From Comamonadaceae bacterium (lineage in GTDB: Bacteria > Pseudomonadota > Gammaproteobacteria > Burkholderiales > Burkholderiaceae_C), in NCBI GenBank assembly GCA_030528485.1, contig JAUMYU010000003.1:22989-66101 (forward strand): DNA of 43,113 nucleotides, read 5' to 3'. Below the pieces are notes generated by a model. The model saw nothing but the letters and a program-made list of their open reading frames with translations. It was not told the origin of the DNA and searched no databases. Shown piece by piece: positions 1-8,505 of the stretch; position 1 is the stretch's first letter, and every line of letters begins with the position of its first letter. The position numbers and the translations under genes are program-made.

Positions 1-23
1 ATCAGTGGGCGATCAATGGGCGA

Positions 24-815
24 TCAGCGCGCGCTGCCGAAGGTGGGGGCGAGCCAGTCGCGCGTGAGCTGGCCGCTGAAGGTGTGGCTGAAGGGGCCTG
101 CGTTGCCTGGCAGATGCAGTTGCAGGCGGATGGCGTCGGGCAGGCGCGGGCGGTTTTCCAGGTTGTGGTGGGTGTTGGTGGCTGGGGTGTTGGGCGTGTC
201 GGGGGCGAGTGGTGCATCCGGCGCGCCGGGCAGGCCGCCCGATTGCAGTTGCTGGCTGGAGAGTGGGTTGCTCCACCGCCCTTCCAGCGCGTAATGCAGT
301 TGCCAGCGGGTGATGGGCAGCAGTTCCAGGCCGTGGCCCAGGGCGCTGCTCTGGCCTTGCGACCAGGCAGCAGCGGCGGCCCAGGCGGCGGCCCATTGGG
401 CGCGGTCGTGCAGCGGTTGGGATTGCCAGCGCGCCCAGTAGGTTTGGCCATCGCGGTTGCGATCGCTCCAGGCGATGACGCGCAGGGCGGGCGGCTGGCC
501 GGGGGCGAGGCTGGCGTTGCGGGTGATGCGCAGGACTTTGCCGTTCCAGTCCAGCGGCGGTAGCGCGGGGGTGAGGGCGATTTCGTCCAGATCGCGGCTC
601 CATTGCGCCAGCGCGGTTTGCACGATGGCTTGCTGGCGGGCGCTGTCCTCGGTGTGGTGTTGTGCGCGCAGCAGGCCATCCACGCCTTGCCAGCTCAGCG
701 CGGTCATGACGGCCAGCAGGGCGATGGCCACCAGCACTTCCACCAGCGTGAAGCCGGGCGCGTCGGGCCAAGAAGCCGCAGGGGCCGCAGGGGGCGAAAC
801 AGGTCGTGCCAGCAT
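24..815 (-). CDS. gspJ: Type II secretion minor pseudopilin GspJ
   Basis: The 263-residue protein has a type IV prepilin signature, a leader ending in Gly21 followed by FTLVEVLVA and a hydrophobic helix (about residues 22-45), with the conserved Glu five residues after the cleavage site. This is the substrate site for prepilin peptidase. GspJ-type minor pseudopilins sit with GspI, GspK and GspH at the tip of the type II secretion pseudopilus in the inner membrane and periplasm. The body carries W-rich segments and a DRNRDGQ stretch around residue 118. It starts two bases after the gspI stop, so the genes are co-transcribed. The assignment as GspJ rests on length, on the family-like TALSWQGVDGLL segment and on gene order H-I-J. 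The next gene, probably gspK, lies outside the window. Confidence 0.85.
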   Translation of the reverse strand: MLARPVSPPAAPAASWPDAPGFTLVEVLVAIALLAVMTALSWQGVDGLLRAQHHTEDSARQQAIVQTALAQWSRDLDEIALTPALPPLDWNGKVLRITRNASLAPGQPPALRVIAWSDRNRDGQTYWARWQSQPLHDRAQWAAAWAAAAAWSQGQSSALGHGLELLPITRWQLHYALEGRWSNPLSSQQLQSGGLPGAPDAPLAPDTPNTPATNTHHNLENRPRLPDAIRLQLHLPGNAGPFSHTFSGQLTRDWLAPTFGSAR

Positions 816-817
816 GC

Positions 818-1258
818 TCAAAAGCGCCCGACCAGGGTGGAGAGCGAGAGCACGAAGTGCTCGGGCGTGCTGACGCGGGCATCGACGCGCCGCAGCGAGG
901 GGTTGATGGTGCCGCTGGTCACCAGCTCCACCTCGTAGCGGCGCCCGAGTTGTTCGCAAGTGCTGCGCGTGGCGCCGATGGAGGGGAGCTGGCCGCGCGC
1001 GAGCAAGCGCATGTCCACCAGCGCGTTTTCCGCGCACCACTGGGCCAGCAGCACATCCTGGCGGCGTTCGGCGCTGTGCAGCAAGGCCCCCGCTACGCGG
1101 GTGCCCGCCGCCAGCGCAATGGCGACGACGGCCAGCGCCACCAGCACTTCGATCAGCGTGAAGCCGCGTGCGGGGCGGGCAGGCGAGGCCGGGCGGGCAG
1201 ATGGCGCGCAGGCACCGAGGCAGGGGGAGGGGCGGGGGGGGCAAGCCAGCGGCTTCAT
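818..1258 (-). CDS. gspI: Type II secretion minor pseudopilin GspI
   Basis: The protein has 146 residues with a prepilin motif RGFTLIEVLVALAVVAIALA at 31-50, and a family-like body in which the WCAENALVDMRL segment near residue 74 is characteristic of GspI. It is predicted to form part of the pseudopilus tip complex of the type II secretion system. The ATG overlaps the gspH stop as ATGA, pointing to translational coupling. The leader before the cleavage Gly is 32 residues and rich in Pro and Ala, long for a pseudopilin. No later in-frame Met precedes the motif, so either the leader is really long or an alternative start codon is used. Confidence 0.85.
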   Translation of the reverse strand: MKPLACPPRPSPCLGACAPSARPASPARPARGFTLIEVLVALAVVAIALAAGTRVAGALLHSAERRQDVLLAQWCAENALVDMRLLARGQLPSIGATRSTCEQLGRRYEVELVTSGTINPSLRRVDARVSTPEHFVLSLSTLVGRF

Positions 1259-1704
1259 GGCGCGCCCCCCTGCACCTGAAAAGGGGCCAGTCCATCCGTG
1301 GCGACGGTCACGCGCAAATCGGGGTTGTGGCGATCGCCCAGGGTGACGCTTTGCGGCGGCAGGATTGGCTCGGGGCCGAGCTGGAGATCGCCGCCGTGCA
1401 GTACCAGCGTGCCGGGGCGTTCCCACGCGGTGGGCAGGCGGTCGAGCGTGTGGCGGATGCGCCCCTCGAACACAAAGCCCTCGGGCGTGGCGCGCCAGCG
1501 CACGCTTTGGCCGCTGGCGCGCGCGTGCAGGCGCGCCGCCTCCAGCAACATCGCCAGGCGTTCGCCCTCGCCATCGAGCCGGCGTTGCGCGCCGCCCGAC
1601 CAGCCCACCACGGCCAGCCCTGTGGCAATGGCGCTGATGGCGGTGACGACCATGATCTCCATCAGCGTAAAGCCGCGGCTGGCGCGCCAGAAAGTGCGGG
1701 ACAT
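1255..1704 (-). CDS. gspH: Type II secretion pseudopilin GspH (FimT/GspH family)
   Basis: A 149-residue protein beginning MSRTFWRASRG, with the prepilin cleavage site after Gly11 and the motif FTLMEIMVV leading into a transmembrane helix. The remainder fits the GspH/FimT fold, including an R-x-ARASGQSVRW segment typical of GspH. Upstream in-frame codons extend the reading frame to 1869, but the extension is low-complexity Pro/Ala/Ser, and the ATG at 1704 gives the normal short leader. It is the first gene of this minus-strand set; no gspG lies upstream in the window, where instead a divergent gene begins. A FimT-like type IV pilus role is the alternative, but gspI and gspJ behind it argue for type II secretion. 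Confidence 0.82.
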   Translation of the reverse strand: MSRTFWRASRGFTLMEIMVVTAISAIATGLAVVGWSGGAQRRLDGEGERLAMLLEAARLHARASGQSVRWRATPEGFVFEGRIRHTLDRLPTAWERPGTLVLHGGDLQLGPEPILPPQSVTLGDRHNPDLRVTVATDGLAPFQVQGGAP

Positions 1705-1860
1705 GGGAGAGGGGGGCAAGGGGAGGGGGCGGGAAGGTAAAGCGCAAGGCCGGGGCATTGTAGGCGCGCTCGCATGGGCAGTATGACCAGCGGGGGCGGC
1801 ACGGGCAGGCACAATGGAGCGGGGCATGCGCGCGGATCGGGGTGGTAGTGAATGATCTTT

Positions 1861-1940
1861 AAATTCCAATCAAAAGGAAAATTAGATCATTGAATAATTT
1901 GCCTAAATAAGGTGATTTTGTTTCTTTTGATTTGTAATAT
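1861..1940 (+). repeat. Dispersed AT-rich palindromic element, copy 1
   Basis: Left arm 1861-1882 (core CCAATCAAAAGGAAAAT) pairs imperfectly with right arm 1913-1940 (core TTTCTTTTGATTTGTAAT). The asymmetric motif GCCTAAATAAGGTGATTTT lies just inside the right arm, which defines the plus orientation. This is the only copy between divergent genes (gspH and the sbcD side), so it would lie in a 5' rather than a 3' region. Confidence 0.85.
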
Positions 1941-1962
1941 TTGTGAATTGAGCGGTCGCGCC

Positions 1963-2166
1963 ATGCATTCCAGCGAGTGTCTGATGCGTTTGCACACCCC
2001 CATGCTTGCGCTTTTTGCGCCTGCGGGCTGCCACAGCGGGCCTGGCGCTCCATCCGCCGCTGCCAACCCCCCTTTTGCGCCTGCTGCCATCGACTGGCAA
2101 GCGATGGCGCAAGCCCAGGGGCAATACCCGCACCAAGCCCCGTTTCTGGAGCCGTTTGCCTCATGA
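1963..2166 (+). CDS. Possible small protein coupled to sbcD
   Basis: A 67-codon frame starts at ATG 1963 and ends with TGA overlapping the sbcD ATG in the arrangement ATGA, a common sign of translational coupling. I do not recognise the product; it is Pro/Ala-rich with a C-terminal part containing AIDWQAMAQAQGQYPHQAP. There is no clear ribosome binding site. The competing reading of this stretch, an N-terminal extension of sbcD from 1977, gives an implausible Cys-rich sequence, so if anything here is translated it is this frame. It could equally be leader sequence only. Confidence 0.3.
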   Translation: MHSSECLMRLHTPMLALFAPAGCHSGPGAPSAAANPPFAPAAIDWQAMAQAQGQYPHQAPFLEPFAS

Positions 2167-3602
2167 AAATCCTGCACACCTCTGACTGGCACCTGGGCCG
2201 CACGCTGTATGGACGCAAGCGGCATGAGGAGTTCGACGCCTTTCTCGACTGGCTGGCGGCCACGGTGGCCGCGCAGCAGGTGGAGGCGCTGCTCATCGCG
2301 GGCGACGTGTTTGACACCAGCACGCCGGGCAACCGCGCCCAGGCGCAGTACTACCGCTTTTTGCACCGCATCGCCGCGCTGCCCGGTTGCCGCCACGTGG
2401 TGGTGGTGGCGGGCAACCACGATTCGCCCACGTTTCTGGATGCGCCCGCGGCTTTGCTGGCGGCGCTGGATGTGCACGTCATCGGCCAGGCGCGGGCCAA
2501 TCCGGCCGATGAGCTGCTGCTGCTGCGCAATGCCCAGGGCCAGCCCGGGCTGCTGGTGTGCGCCGTGCCGTATTTGCGCAGCAGCGATTTGCGCAGCGCC
2601 GAGGCGGGCGAGAGCCTGCATGAGAAGGAGCAGAAACTGCGCGAAGGCGTGCACGCGCACTACGCCGCCGTGGCCGAGCACGCGCTGGCGCAGCGCGCGG
2701 CGCTGCTGGCGCAGGGCGGGCCGCTGGTGCCCATCGTCGCCATGGGGCATTTGTACGCCGAGGGCGGCAGCGTGCAGGCGTGCGAGGGCGAGGGGGTGCG
2801 CGATTTGTACGTCGGCTCGCTCGGGCGTGTGGATGCCAGCGTGTTTTCGCCCGCGTTCGATTACGTGGCGCTGGGCCATTTGCACGTGCCGCAAAGCGTG
2901 GGCGGCGTGCGCACCATTCGCTACAGCGGTTCGCCCCTGCCGATGGGTTTTGGCGAGGCGGGGCAGGCCAAAAGCGTGTGTCTGGTGCAGTGGGCCGCGC
3001 CCGCATCGCATGCAGATGTGCCTGCACATGCTCCCGCCAGTTCAGCCGAAAGTGCGGCCGGGGGTTTGTCCGCCAGCGTGACCGAAAACGCGACCGCGCC
3101 CGAACGCATCGAGCTGTTGCCCGTGCCTGTTTTCCAGCCTTTGGAGCGGGTGGGGGGCGATTGGCCTGCGATTGCCAGCCGGCTGGCGCAGCTTGCGCAG
3201 GCTGATGCGGAGGTTTTGGCCTGCGCCGCTTCTGCCGGGGTGGCTGGCGAGGCCCGTGAGGCCAGCGAGGCCAATGCCCCCAATGCCCCCCCCGGCGCGT
3301 GGCTGGAGGTGGTGTACGAGGGTGCGGAGTTGATGCCCGATTTGCGCGCGCGGCTGGACGAAGCCGTGGCAGGCACGCGCTTGCAGGTGTTGCGGGTCAA
3401 AAACACCCGCTTGAGCGCCCAGGCGCTGGCGCACAGCGCGCAGGCTTTGGAGCTGGAGCCGCAAGAGCTGGATGCGCGCGAGGTGTTCGAGCGTTGTCTG
3501 GAGGCCCATGCCATCGTGGACGGGCAACGCCAGCCGTTGCGGCAGGCGTATGACGAAATCCTGCATGCGTTGCAGGAGGAGGATGGGCGGGCGGATGCGT
3601 GA
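2163..3602 (+). CDS. sbcD: Exonuclease subunit SbcD (Mre11-type nuclease)
   Basis: The 479-residue protein carries the Mre11/SbcD metallophosphoesterase motifs in order: SDWHLG (Asp8, His10), AGDVFD (Asp48), AGNHDS (Asn85, His86), MGHLY (His196) and ALGHLH (His239, His241), which bind two Mn ions. With SbcC it would cleave hairpins and protein-blocked ends during replication repair. ATG 2163 has GGAG about ten bases upstream and begins the canonical MKILHTSDWH. It is longer than the E. coli protein because of an Ala/Ser/Pro-rich insertion at about 278-312 and an Ala/Glu-rich stretch near 365-390, both in the C-terminal half outside the catalytic motifs. The usual partner gene sbcC does not follow; the next gene is convergent. 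Confidence 0.93.
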   Translation: MKILHTSDWHLGRTLYGRKRHEEFDAFLDWLAATVAAQQVEALLIAGDVFDTSTPGNRAQAQYYRFLHRIAALPGCRHVVVVAGNHDSPTFLDAPAALLAALDVHVIGQARANPADELLLLRNAQGQPGLLVCAVPYLRSSDLRSAEAGESLHEKEQKLREGVHAHYAAVAEHALAQRAALLAQGGPLVPIVAMGHLYAEGGSVQACEGEGVRDLYVGSLGRVDASVFSPAFDYVALGHLHVPQSVGGVRTIRYSGSPLPMGFGEAGQAKSVCLVQWAAPASHADVPAHAPASSAESAAGGLSASVTENATAPERIELLPVPVFQPLERVGGDWPAIASRLAQLAQADAEVLACAASAGVAGEAREASEANAPNAPPGAWLEVVYEGAELMPDLRARLDEAVAGTRLQVLRVKNTRLSAQALAHSAQALELEPQELDAREVFERCLEAHAIVDGQRQPLRQAYDEILHALQEEDGRADA

Positions 3603-3682
3603 TGCCCGCGGCCTGGCCTGGCCGGGCGGTGTGCGTGCTTGCGTTGGCGCCCATGCTCGTATGGTGGCTGGCTGGCGCCTGC

Positions 3683-3758
3683 TTTGTAAATCAAAGTAAA
3701 TTCAATTTAATGCGTATCAAGCCTAAGCAAGGATAAAAAATTTCCTTTGATTTGTAAA
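3683..3758 (+). repeat. Dispersed AT-rich palindromic element, copy 2
   Basis: Left arm 3683-3700 (TTTGTAAATCAAAGTAAA) and right arm 3738-3758 (AAATTTCCTTTGATTTGTAAA). Both arms have the shorter form CAAAG instead of CAAAAG, so the same one-base difference is present on each side. The motif GCCTAAGCAAGG precedes the right arm. It lies between the convergent sbcD and the imelysin gene, 80 bases after the sbcD stop. Confidence 0.85.
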
Positions 3759-3898
3759 GATAGCACCATCAAGGCTTGCGGGGCAGGCCGTGAGGGTGTT
3801 TTTGGGGGCGGCGGCCGGTTCAAAAGTCCGAATCGAAAACCCGGATCAGGCGTCCGAACCGGAAGTCCGGCCCTGGCGCCTGGCCCGGGTGCAGGCGA

Positions 3899-4726
3899 TC
3901 AGTTCAGCCCCAGCTTGCCGCGCAGGGTGGAGAGGTCTTCGGCCAGCTTGTTGATGGCGGCGGCCATGACGGTGCGGTCTTTGTCGCTGAGTTGGTCGTA
4001 ATCGACATAGCCCTTGCCGTCCTTGGCTTCGTATTTCTTCAGGATGTCGAAAACGGTGTTGAAGTTCTTGTCCACTTCGGCCAGGAAGGGTTTTTCCTTC
4101 TCGGCGATGAGCGGGCGCACGAGTTCGACGATTTTGTAGGAGCCATCGACGTTGGCCTTGAAGTCCCACAGGTCTTTCTTGCTGTAGCGGTTTTCCTCGC
4201 CGGAGATTTTGGTGGCGGCCACTTCTTCCATCAGCACGGCCGCGCCGCCGACGACGATCTCGGGCGGGAAGGTCAGCTTGGCGATGCGCGATTGCAGCTC
4301 CTTGACGTCGGCCAGCAGCTTGTCGGCCACGGGCTTGACGTCGTCGGCGGTTTTCTTCTCCCACAGGCTGTATTCGATGCGGTGAAAGCCGGGGAAGGCG
4401 GGGTCTTTCTCGGCGCCTTCGTAGTCGTCGGCGCGCGAGTCGATGGCCACGTCCAGATCGCTGAACAGCTCGGCGATGGGTTCGACTTTTTCATAGCTCA
4501 CGCGGGTGGGGGCGTAGAGGGCCTTGGCTTTTTCGACGTCGCCGGCCTTGACGGCGGCGACGAAGGCGGCGGTGTCCTTGACGAGCTGATCGACGTTCTC
4601 GCTGACGTAGAGCTTGTATTCGGCAATGGGGGCCACGAGGTCGAGCGCGGCCGATTTGGCTTGCGCGAGGGCGTTGCCCGCCAGGGCGGCCAGTGCGGCG
4701 GCGGCGATGAGGTGTTTGAGGGTCAT
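3899..4726 (-). CDS. EfeM/EfeO-like periplasmic imelysin (M75) protein of the iron operon
   Basis: A 275-residue secreted protein: signal peptide at residues 1-21 (MTLKHLIAAA... ending NALA before Gln22), followed by an imelysin/M75 domain without the N-terminal cupredoxin of EfeO. The metal-site motif FHRIEYSLW contains His115 and Glu118 of the family's HxxE signature. It lies 45 bp behind efeB and is the fourth gene of an efeUOB-type operon, so it probably binds iron in the periplasm for EfeU or EfeB. The ATG at 4726 has AGGAG eight bases upstream; an in-frame TTG six bases earlier lies too close to that site. EfeM proteins of other proteobacteria share this architecture. The name EfeM is inference. 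Confidence 0.85.
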   Translation of the reverse strand: MTLKHLIAAAALAALAGNALAQAKSAALDLVAPIAEYKLYVSENVDQLVKDTAAFVAAVKAGDVEKAKALYAPTRVSYEKVEPIAELFSDLDVAIDSRADDYEGAEKDPAFPGFHRIEYSLWEKKTADDVKPVADKLLADVKELQSRIAKLTFPPEIVVGGAAVLMEEVAATKISGEENRYSKKDLWDFKANVDGSYKIVELVRPLIAEKEKPFLAEVDKNFNTVFDILKKYEAKDGKGYVDYDQLSDKDRTVMAAAINKLAEDLSTLRGKLGLN

Positions 4727-4771
4727 GGTCAAGTCTCCTGGCTGGCGTGCAGCCGTTGGGGTGGAAAAAAC

Positions 4772-6163
4772 TCAGTTGGCCTTTGGCGCGCCCTGGCGCA
4801 CGGCGGCGACGAGGGCGCTGCCCAGGTAGTCGTTGTTGCCCTGCACGCCGGGCAGGGTGAAGAAGTAGCCGCCGCCGACGGGCTTGATGTATTCCTCCAG
4901 CGGCTCGCCGTCGAGCTTGCGCTGCACGGCGATGAAGCCTTGCTCCAGATCGGCCTGGTAGCAGATGAACAGCAGGCCCTGGTCGAGCTGGCCGTTCTTG
5001 GCGATGCCGTTGGAGTAGTTGAAGGGGCGGCGCAGGATGAGGTGCTTGTCCGATTCGCTCGTGCGCGGGTTGGCCAGGCGGATGTGCGAGTCCAGCGCGG
5101 TGATCTCGCCCTCGGGGTCTTTGCTGTAGTCGGGCACGTGGAATTCGGTGGCGTCGCGCTGGTCCAGTGGCGCGCCGCTCATCTTGGTGCGGCCGAAGAT
5201 TTGCTCTTGTTCGTTGAGCGGGGTGCGGTCCCAGCGTTCGACGAAGTTGCGGATGATGCGCACGGCCTGGTAGCTGCCGCCGTGCGCCCAGGCCGGCTCT
5301 TGCTGGCGCTGGCTGTCCACCCAGACGATGCGGCGCATCAGTGCGGCGTCGTCGGCATTGGGGTTGGCCGAGCCGTCGCGAAAGCCCAGGAAGTTGCGCG
5401 CGCTCTCGACGCTGCCGTCGGGGCCGGGGGCGATGACGGGGACGTTGCCTTCTTGCTTCCAGCGCGGCACGAGCTGGTCGCTCAAGTTCTTGATGATGTC
5501 GCGCAGGGCGTGGATGGTGGTGTCTTGCGTGTTGGCGCAGATTTGCAGGCTGATGTCGCCGTGGCAGAGGGAGGCGTCCAGCGCGTCGTTGGGAAAGCGC
5601 GTCATGCGCTGCAATTGCACGGGCTTGTGCGGTGCCAGCCAGGGGCGATCGTCAAACAGCGAGCTGCCCAGCGAGACGGTGATGGTCAGCGCATCGGGCG
5701 CAATCTCGGGGCCGAGGATGCCCGAATCGGCCGGCGGCAGCAGCGGGTCGAGTTCGGGCGGCGTGCCGCCCTGGGTGAGGAACAGGGCGCGTTCGGTCAG
5801 GCGCCGCAGCAGACGCTCGAGTTCATCGGGCGTTTCGGCCAGCGCCGCAAAGCTGGCGATCATGCCGTTGGCCGGGCGCGCGGTGGTGATGCCCGCCTGG
5901 TGCGGGCCGAAGAAGGCCACGCGGTCTTGCGGCGAGGCGCGGTGGCTGACGGGCGCATCGGTGACTTTGCCCGAGCCTTTGGGGTCGGCCGCAGCGCCTG
6001 CACTGGCGGCAGCCTGGTGGGCGCAGCCGCCCAGGGCGGCCGAACCCAGCCCGGCCAGCCCGGCCAGGCCCAGGCCCTTGAGCGCCTGGCGGCGCGGCAG
6101 GGCGGGGCGGTCGTTGCCGGGGGTGGGGTTGTCGGGGTTTGCCTGGGATGTATCGCGTGTCAT
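4772..6163 (-). CDS. efeB: Deferrochelatase/peroxidase EfeB (DyP-type, Tat-exported)
   Basis: A 463-residue DyP-type haem peroxidase. A twin-arginine signal (PRRQALKG, Arg24-Arg25, then a Gly/Leu/Ala-rich stretch to CAHQ) sends the folded haem protein to the periplasm. The catalytic GFRDG motif is at 260-264 (Asp263), the proximal haem ligand is probably His360 in [11 protein letters not shown], and the distal arginine lies in [12 protein letters not shown]. In the EfeUOB system this enzyme oxidises ferrous iron or frees iron from haem for import. The start at 6163 is the only Met giving a normal Tat leader; the ribosome binding site is weak. The gene lies 65 bp downstream of efeO. Confidence 0.95.
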   Translation of the reverse strand: MTRDTSQANPDNPTPGNDRPALPRRQALKGLGLAGLAGLGSAALGGCAHQAAASAGAAADPKGSGKVTDAPVSHRASPQDRVAFFGPHQAGITTARPANGMIASFAALAETPDELERLLRRLTERALFLTQGGTPPELDPLLPPADSGILGPEIAPDALTITVSLGSSLFDDRPWLAPHKPVQLQRMTRFPNDALDASLCHGDISLQICANTQDTTIHALRDIIKNLSDQLVPRWKQEGNVPVIAPGPDGSVESARNFLGFRDGSANPNADDAALMRRIVWVDSQRQQEPAWAHGGSYQAVRIIRNFVERWDRTPLNEQEQIFGRTKMSGAPLDQRDATEFHVPDYSKDPEGEITALDSHIRLANPRTSESDKHLILRRPFNYSNGIAKNGQLDQGLLFICYQADLEQGFIAVQRKLDGEPLEEYIKPVGGGYFFTLPGVQGNNDYLGSALVAAVRQGAPKAN

Positions 6164-6228
6164 GGCATGGATCCGTGGGTATGAAAAATGGGCATGTTGG
6201 CCGGCTTGCGTGCCCGTTGGTGATGGCC

Positions 6229-7449
6229 TTACTCCAGCCCCAGCGCAGGGTTGATCTGGGCGATGGCGTCGGCCAGCTCGCCCAGCAGGGCGCTGAGCTG
6301 GGCGCGTTGCTCGGGTGTGATTTGGGCGTAGGGCGGCCAGCTTGGTTCGGCATCTGCTTGGCCTTGCGCCTTCAACTGGTGCGCTTGCAGCGCGTCGCGC
6401 ACGGCGGCAAAACTTTGTTGCACCTGGGCGGCCAGCTCGGGCCGCGCGCCTTGTAGCAGCGGGCCGGTGAGCAGGACGATTTTTTCCATGCCCTCCAGGT
6501 TGGCGTGCACATCGGCCAGGTCGGTCTGGGCGTAGGGGTTCTCGCCTTGCGCCAGCGCGCCTTCTTGCAGGCGGTGGATCAGCCAGAGGGCGCTGTCGCT
6601 CAAGTCCTCGGGCTTTTGTTGCAGCTCGCGCAGACGGGTTTTGAGGGCATCGGCATCGGCGGCCAGTTGTTGGGCGATGGCGGTCACGCCATCGGCGCTG
6701 CCTTGTTGGAACAGGGCTTTTTCCAGGCGGTGAAAGCCGGTGAAGGCGGGGTCGTCCTCGCGCTGGGCCAGGTAGCTGGCCAGTGGGTCGATGCGCGCTT
6801 CTAGATCGGCAAAGCGCCCGGCCACGCCCTCGATGCGCTTGTAGGCCGCGCGCGCTTGCAGCCAGTGCGCGCGCGCGGCGTTCACATCGCCCGCTGCAAC
6901 GGCTTCGGCCAGGGCCAGGGCCTGCTTGTGCAGCGCGCCCGATTGCATGATGAGGTGCACGCGGCTCTCCGACAGCGGGCCGATGAAGGCTTCGATGGGC
7001 GGGCGCAGGCGCTCGGCCTCGGACGATTCGGTGGGCGTGACGGTGAGGCTGCCGCGCGGGTTGGACAGCAGGCCGCAGGTGATGGCGAAGCTGCCGGGGC
7101 GCAGCTTGACGGTCAGCAGCGAGTGAAAGCCCGGCGCGATGTTCTCGCGCTCGGCCACGACCATCACGCCGTCGAGGATCTCCCACTCCAGCGGGCGGCG
7201 CGAGGCGTTGTGGATTTCGAACGTGGTCACGCCCGCCGGCAGGGTGAAGTCGGCCGGCTCGCAGGTGGCGTCGTTGACGATGACCTTGTGCGTGTGGCCG
7301 CGCTCAGGCCCCTTGGCCGTGCGCGTGGCGTAATAAAACAGGCCGATGGCGGCCACCACCAGCAAGGCCGAGAGCGCCAGCGCGACGTAGATGAATTGGC
7401 CGGGGCCTGGGGCGCTGGCCGGGGTTTGAGGGGCGGCGGTGGGCTGCAT
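6229..7449 (-). CDS. efeO: Iron uptake protein EfeO (cupredoxin plus imelysin domain)
   Basis: A 406-residue protein with an N-terminal transmembrane segment (about 19-41), an EfeO cupredoxin domain at about 52-138 with Cys63, [17 protein letters not shown] and TCGLL (Cys125), and a C-terminal imelysin/M75 domain whose metal motif FHRLE has His240 and Glu243. EfeO is the periplasmic iron- and copper-binding partner of the EfeU permease. Instead of a cleavable signal with an AxA site, the N-terminus looks like an uncleaved anchor ([10 protein letters not shown] after the helix), which would tether it to the inner membrane. It lies between efeU and efeB in the same direction. Confidence 0.95.
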   Translation of the reverse strand: MQPTAAPQTPASAPGPGQFIYVALALSALLVVAAIGLFYYATRTAKGPERGHTHKVIVNDATCEPADFTLPAGVTTFEIHNASRRPLEWEILDGVMVVAERENIAPGFHSLLTVKLRPGSFAITCGLLSNPRGSLTVTPTESSEAERLRPPIEAFIGPLSESRVHLIMQSGALHKQALALAEAVAAGDVNAARAHWLQARAAYKRIEGVAGRFADLEARIDPLASYLAQREDDPAFTGFHRLEKALFQQGSADGVTAIAQQLAADADALKTRLRELQQKPEDLSDSALWLIHRLQEGALAQGENPYAQTDLADVHANLEGMEKIVLLTGPLLQGARPELAAQVQQSFAAVRDALQAHQLKAQGQADAEPSWPPYAQITPEQRAQLSALLGELADAIAQINPALGLE

Positions 7450-7517
7450 GGGCGGTTTGAAAAAAGTGGGCTGGTGGGGGGCAGTCGCTTCAGGCGGGTC
7501 GGCTCAGGGTGGTCGAT

Positions 7518-8348
7518 TCAGGTAGAGCGGGGCGGGGCCTCTTTCATCGGCTGCAGGAACAGCGCCAGCGCGGGCGCGAGGTAGAGCAGCCAGGCCAGCG
7601 CCTCGCCCCAGGTGGGCGACTCGTGGTAGCCCAGCAGGCCCGAGAGCACGGTGCCCGCCACGCTGGCATTGGGCAGGGTGCGGCTCAAATCCCACACCGG
7701 TGCTTGCAGCCAATTCCACACGTCCGCTTCGTGCAGGTTGCGCAGCACGCCCGCCAGCAGGCCCGCGGCCACGAACAGGATGAAGATGCCGGTGTAGCGG
7801 AAGAACTTGTGCAGGTTCAGCCGCACGCCGCCCCAGTAAATGCCCAGGCCCAGCGCCACGGCCACGGCAATGCCCGCCAGCGCGCCCAGCGGCGCGGCCG
7901 GGCCGGGGCTTTGCTGGAAGATGGCCAGCAGGAAGAACACCGACTCCAGCCCCTCGCGCGCGACGGCGAAAAACGCCATGCCGATCAGCGCCCAGGCGCC
8001 GCCCTGGCCGCGGCTGGCATCCAGCGCGGCGTCGATGCCCGCGTGCAGCTCGGCCTTGATCGAGCGCGCCGCGCGCCGCATCCACAGCACCATGTAGGAG
8101 AGCACGCCCACGGCCACCAGGCCGACGATGGCCTCGAACAGCTCCTGCGTCTTCTGCGGAAATTCGCGCCCGGCCAGCAGCACGGCCGCGCCGGCCAGCA
8201 GCGACAGCGCCACGGCCAGCAGCACGCCCACCCAGATGGCGGGCAGCCATTGCGCGCGCCCCGTTTGGCGCAAATAGCTGGCGATGATGCCCACGATCAG
8301 GGCCGCCTCCAGCCCCTCGCGCAGCATGATGAGAAATGGTGCAAGCAT
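7518..8348 (-). CDS. efeU: Ferrous iron permease EfeU (FTR1 family)
   Basis: A 276-residue inner-membrane protein with about seven hydrophobic helices and the two REGLE iron-binding motifs that define the FTR1/ILT family, at residues 10-14 (MLREGLEAALIVG) and 131-135 (AREGLESVFF). It would carry iron across the inner membrane after oxidation by EfeB. The Met at 8348 gives the standard start right before the first helix; an in-frame TTG at 8360 is less likely. It is the first gene of the efeU-efeO-efeB-imelysin operon. I see no convincing Fur box in the 60 bases between the start and repeat copy 3. Confidence 0.95.
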   Translation of the reverse strand: MLAPFLIMLREGLEAALIVGIIASYLRQTGRAQWLPAIWVGVLLAVALSLLAGAAVLLAGREFPQKTQELFEAIVGLVAVGVLSYMVLWMRRAARSIKAELHAGIDAALDASRGQGGAWALIGMAFFAVAREGLESVFFLLAIFQQSPGPAAPLGALAGIAVAVALGLGIYWGGVRLNLHKFFRYTGIFILFVAAGLLAGVLRNLHEADVWNWLQAPVWDLSRTLPNASVAGTVLSGLLGYHESPTWGEALAWLLYLAPALALFLQPMKEAPPRST

Positions 8349-8408
8349 GGTGGGTGACAAGGCGGCCTTGCGCCAGGCGTTCAGTCTGGGGTTCGGGAGG
8401 GGTGCTTG

Positions 8409-8488
8409 ATTTACAAATCAATAAGAAAACATCTATTAACAAAATATTGCCGAAACATGCATATTTTGTTTCCTATTGATTTGTAATT
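8409..8488 (+). repeat. Dispersed AT-rich palindromic element, copy 3
   Basis: Left arm TTTACAAATCAATAAGAAAA at 8410-8429 and right arm TTTCCTATTGATTTGTAA at 8469-8486. Both arms have AATCAATA in place of the usual AATCAAAA, an identical change on both sides that keeps the pairing. The motif TGCCGAAACATGC precedes the right arm. It follows the porin stop by 17 bases and lies 61 bases upstream of the efeU start. Confidence 0.88.
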
Positions 8489-8505
8489 TTGGGTCGTTCC
8501 GGGGA

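Noticed and set aside
3810-3890. GC-rich cluster of short inverted repeats after the imelysin gene (CCGGTTC / GAACCGG and GTCCG repeats)
   Set aside because: A seven-base stem with a 35-base loop and no T-run; too weak to call a terminator or regulatory element.
3992-6184. 730-codon plus-strand ORF opposite efeB and the imelysin gene
   Set aside because: Same shadow effect; the minus-strand genes have signal peptides and catalytic motifs and explain the region completely.
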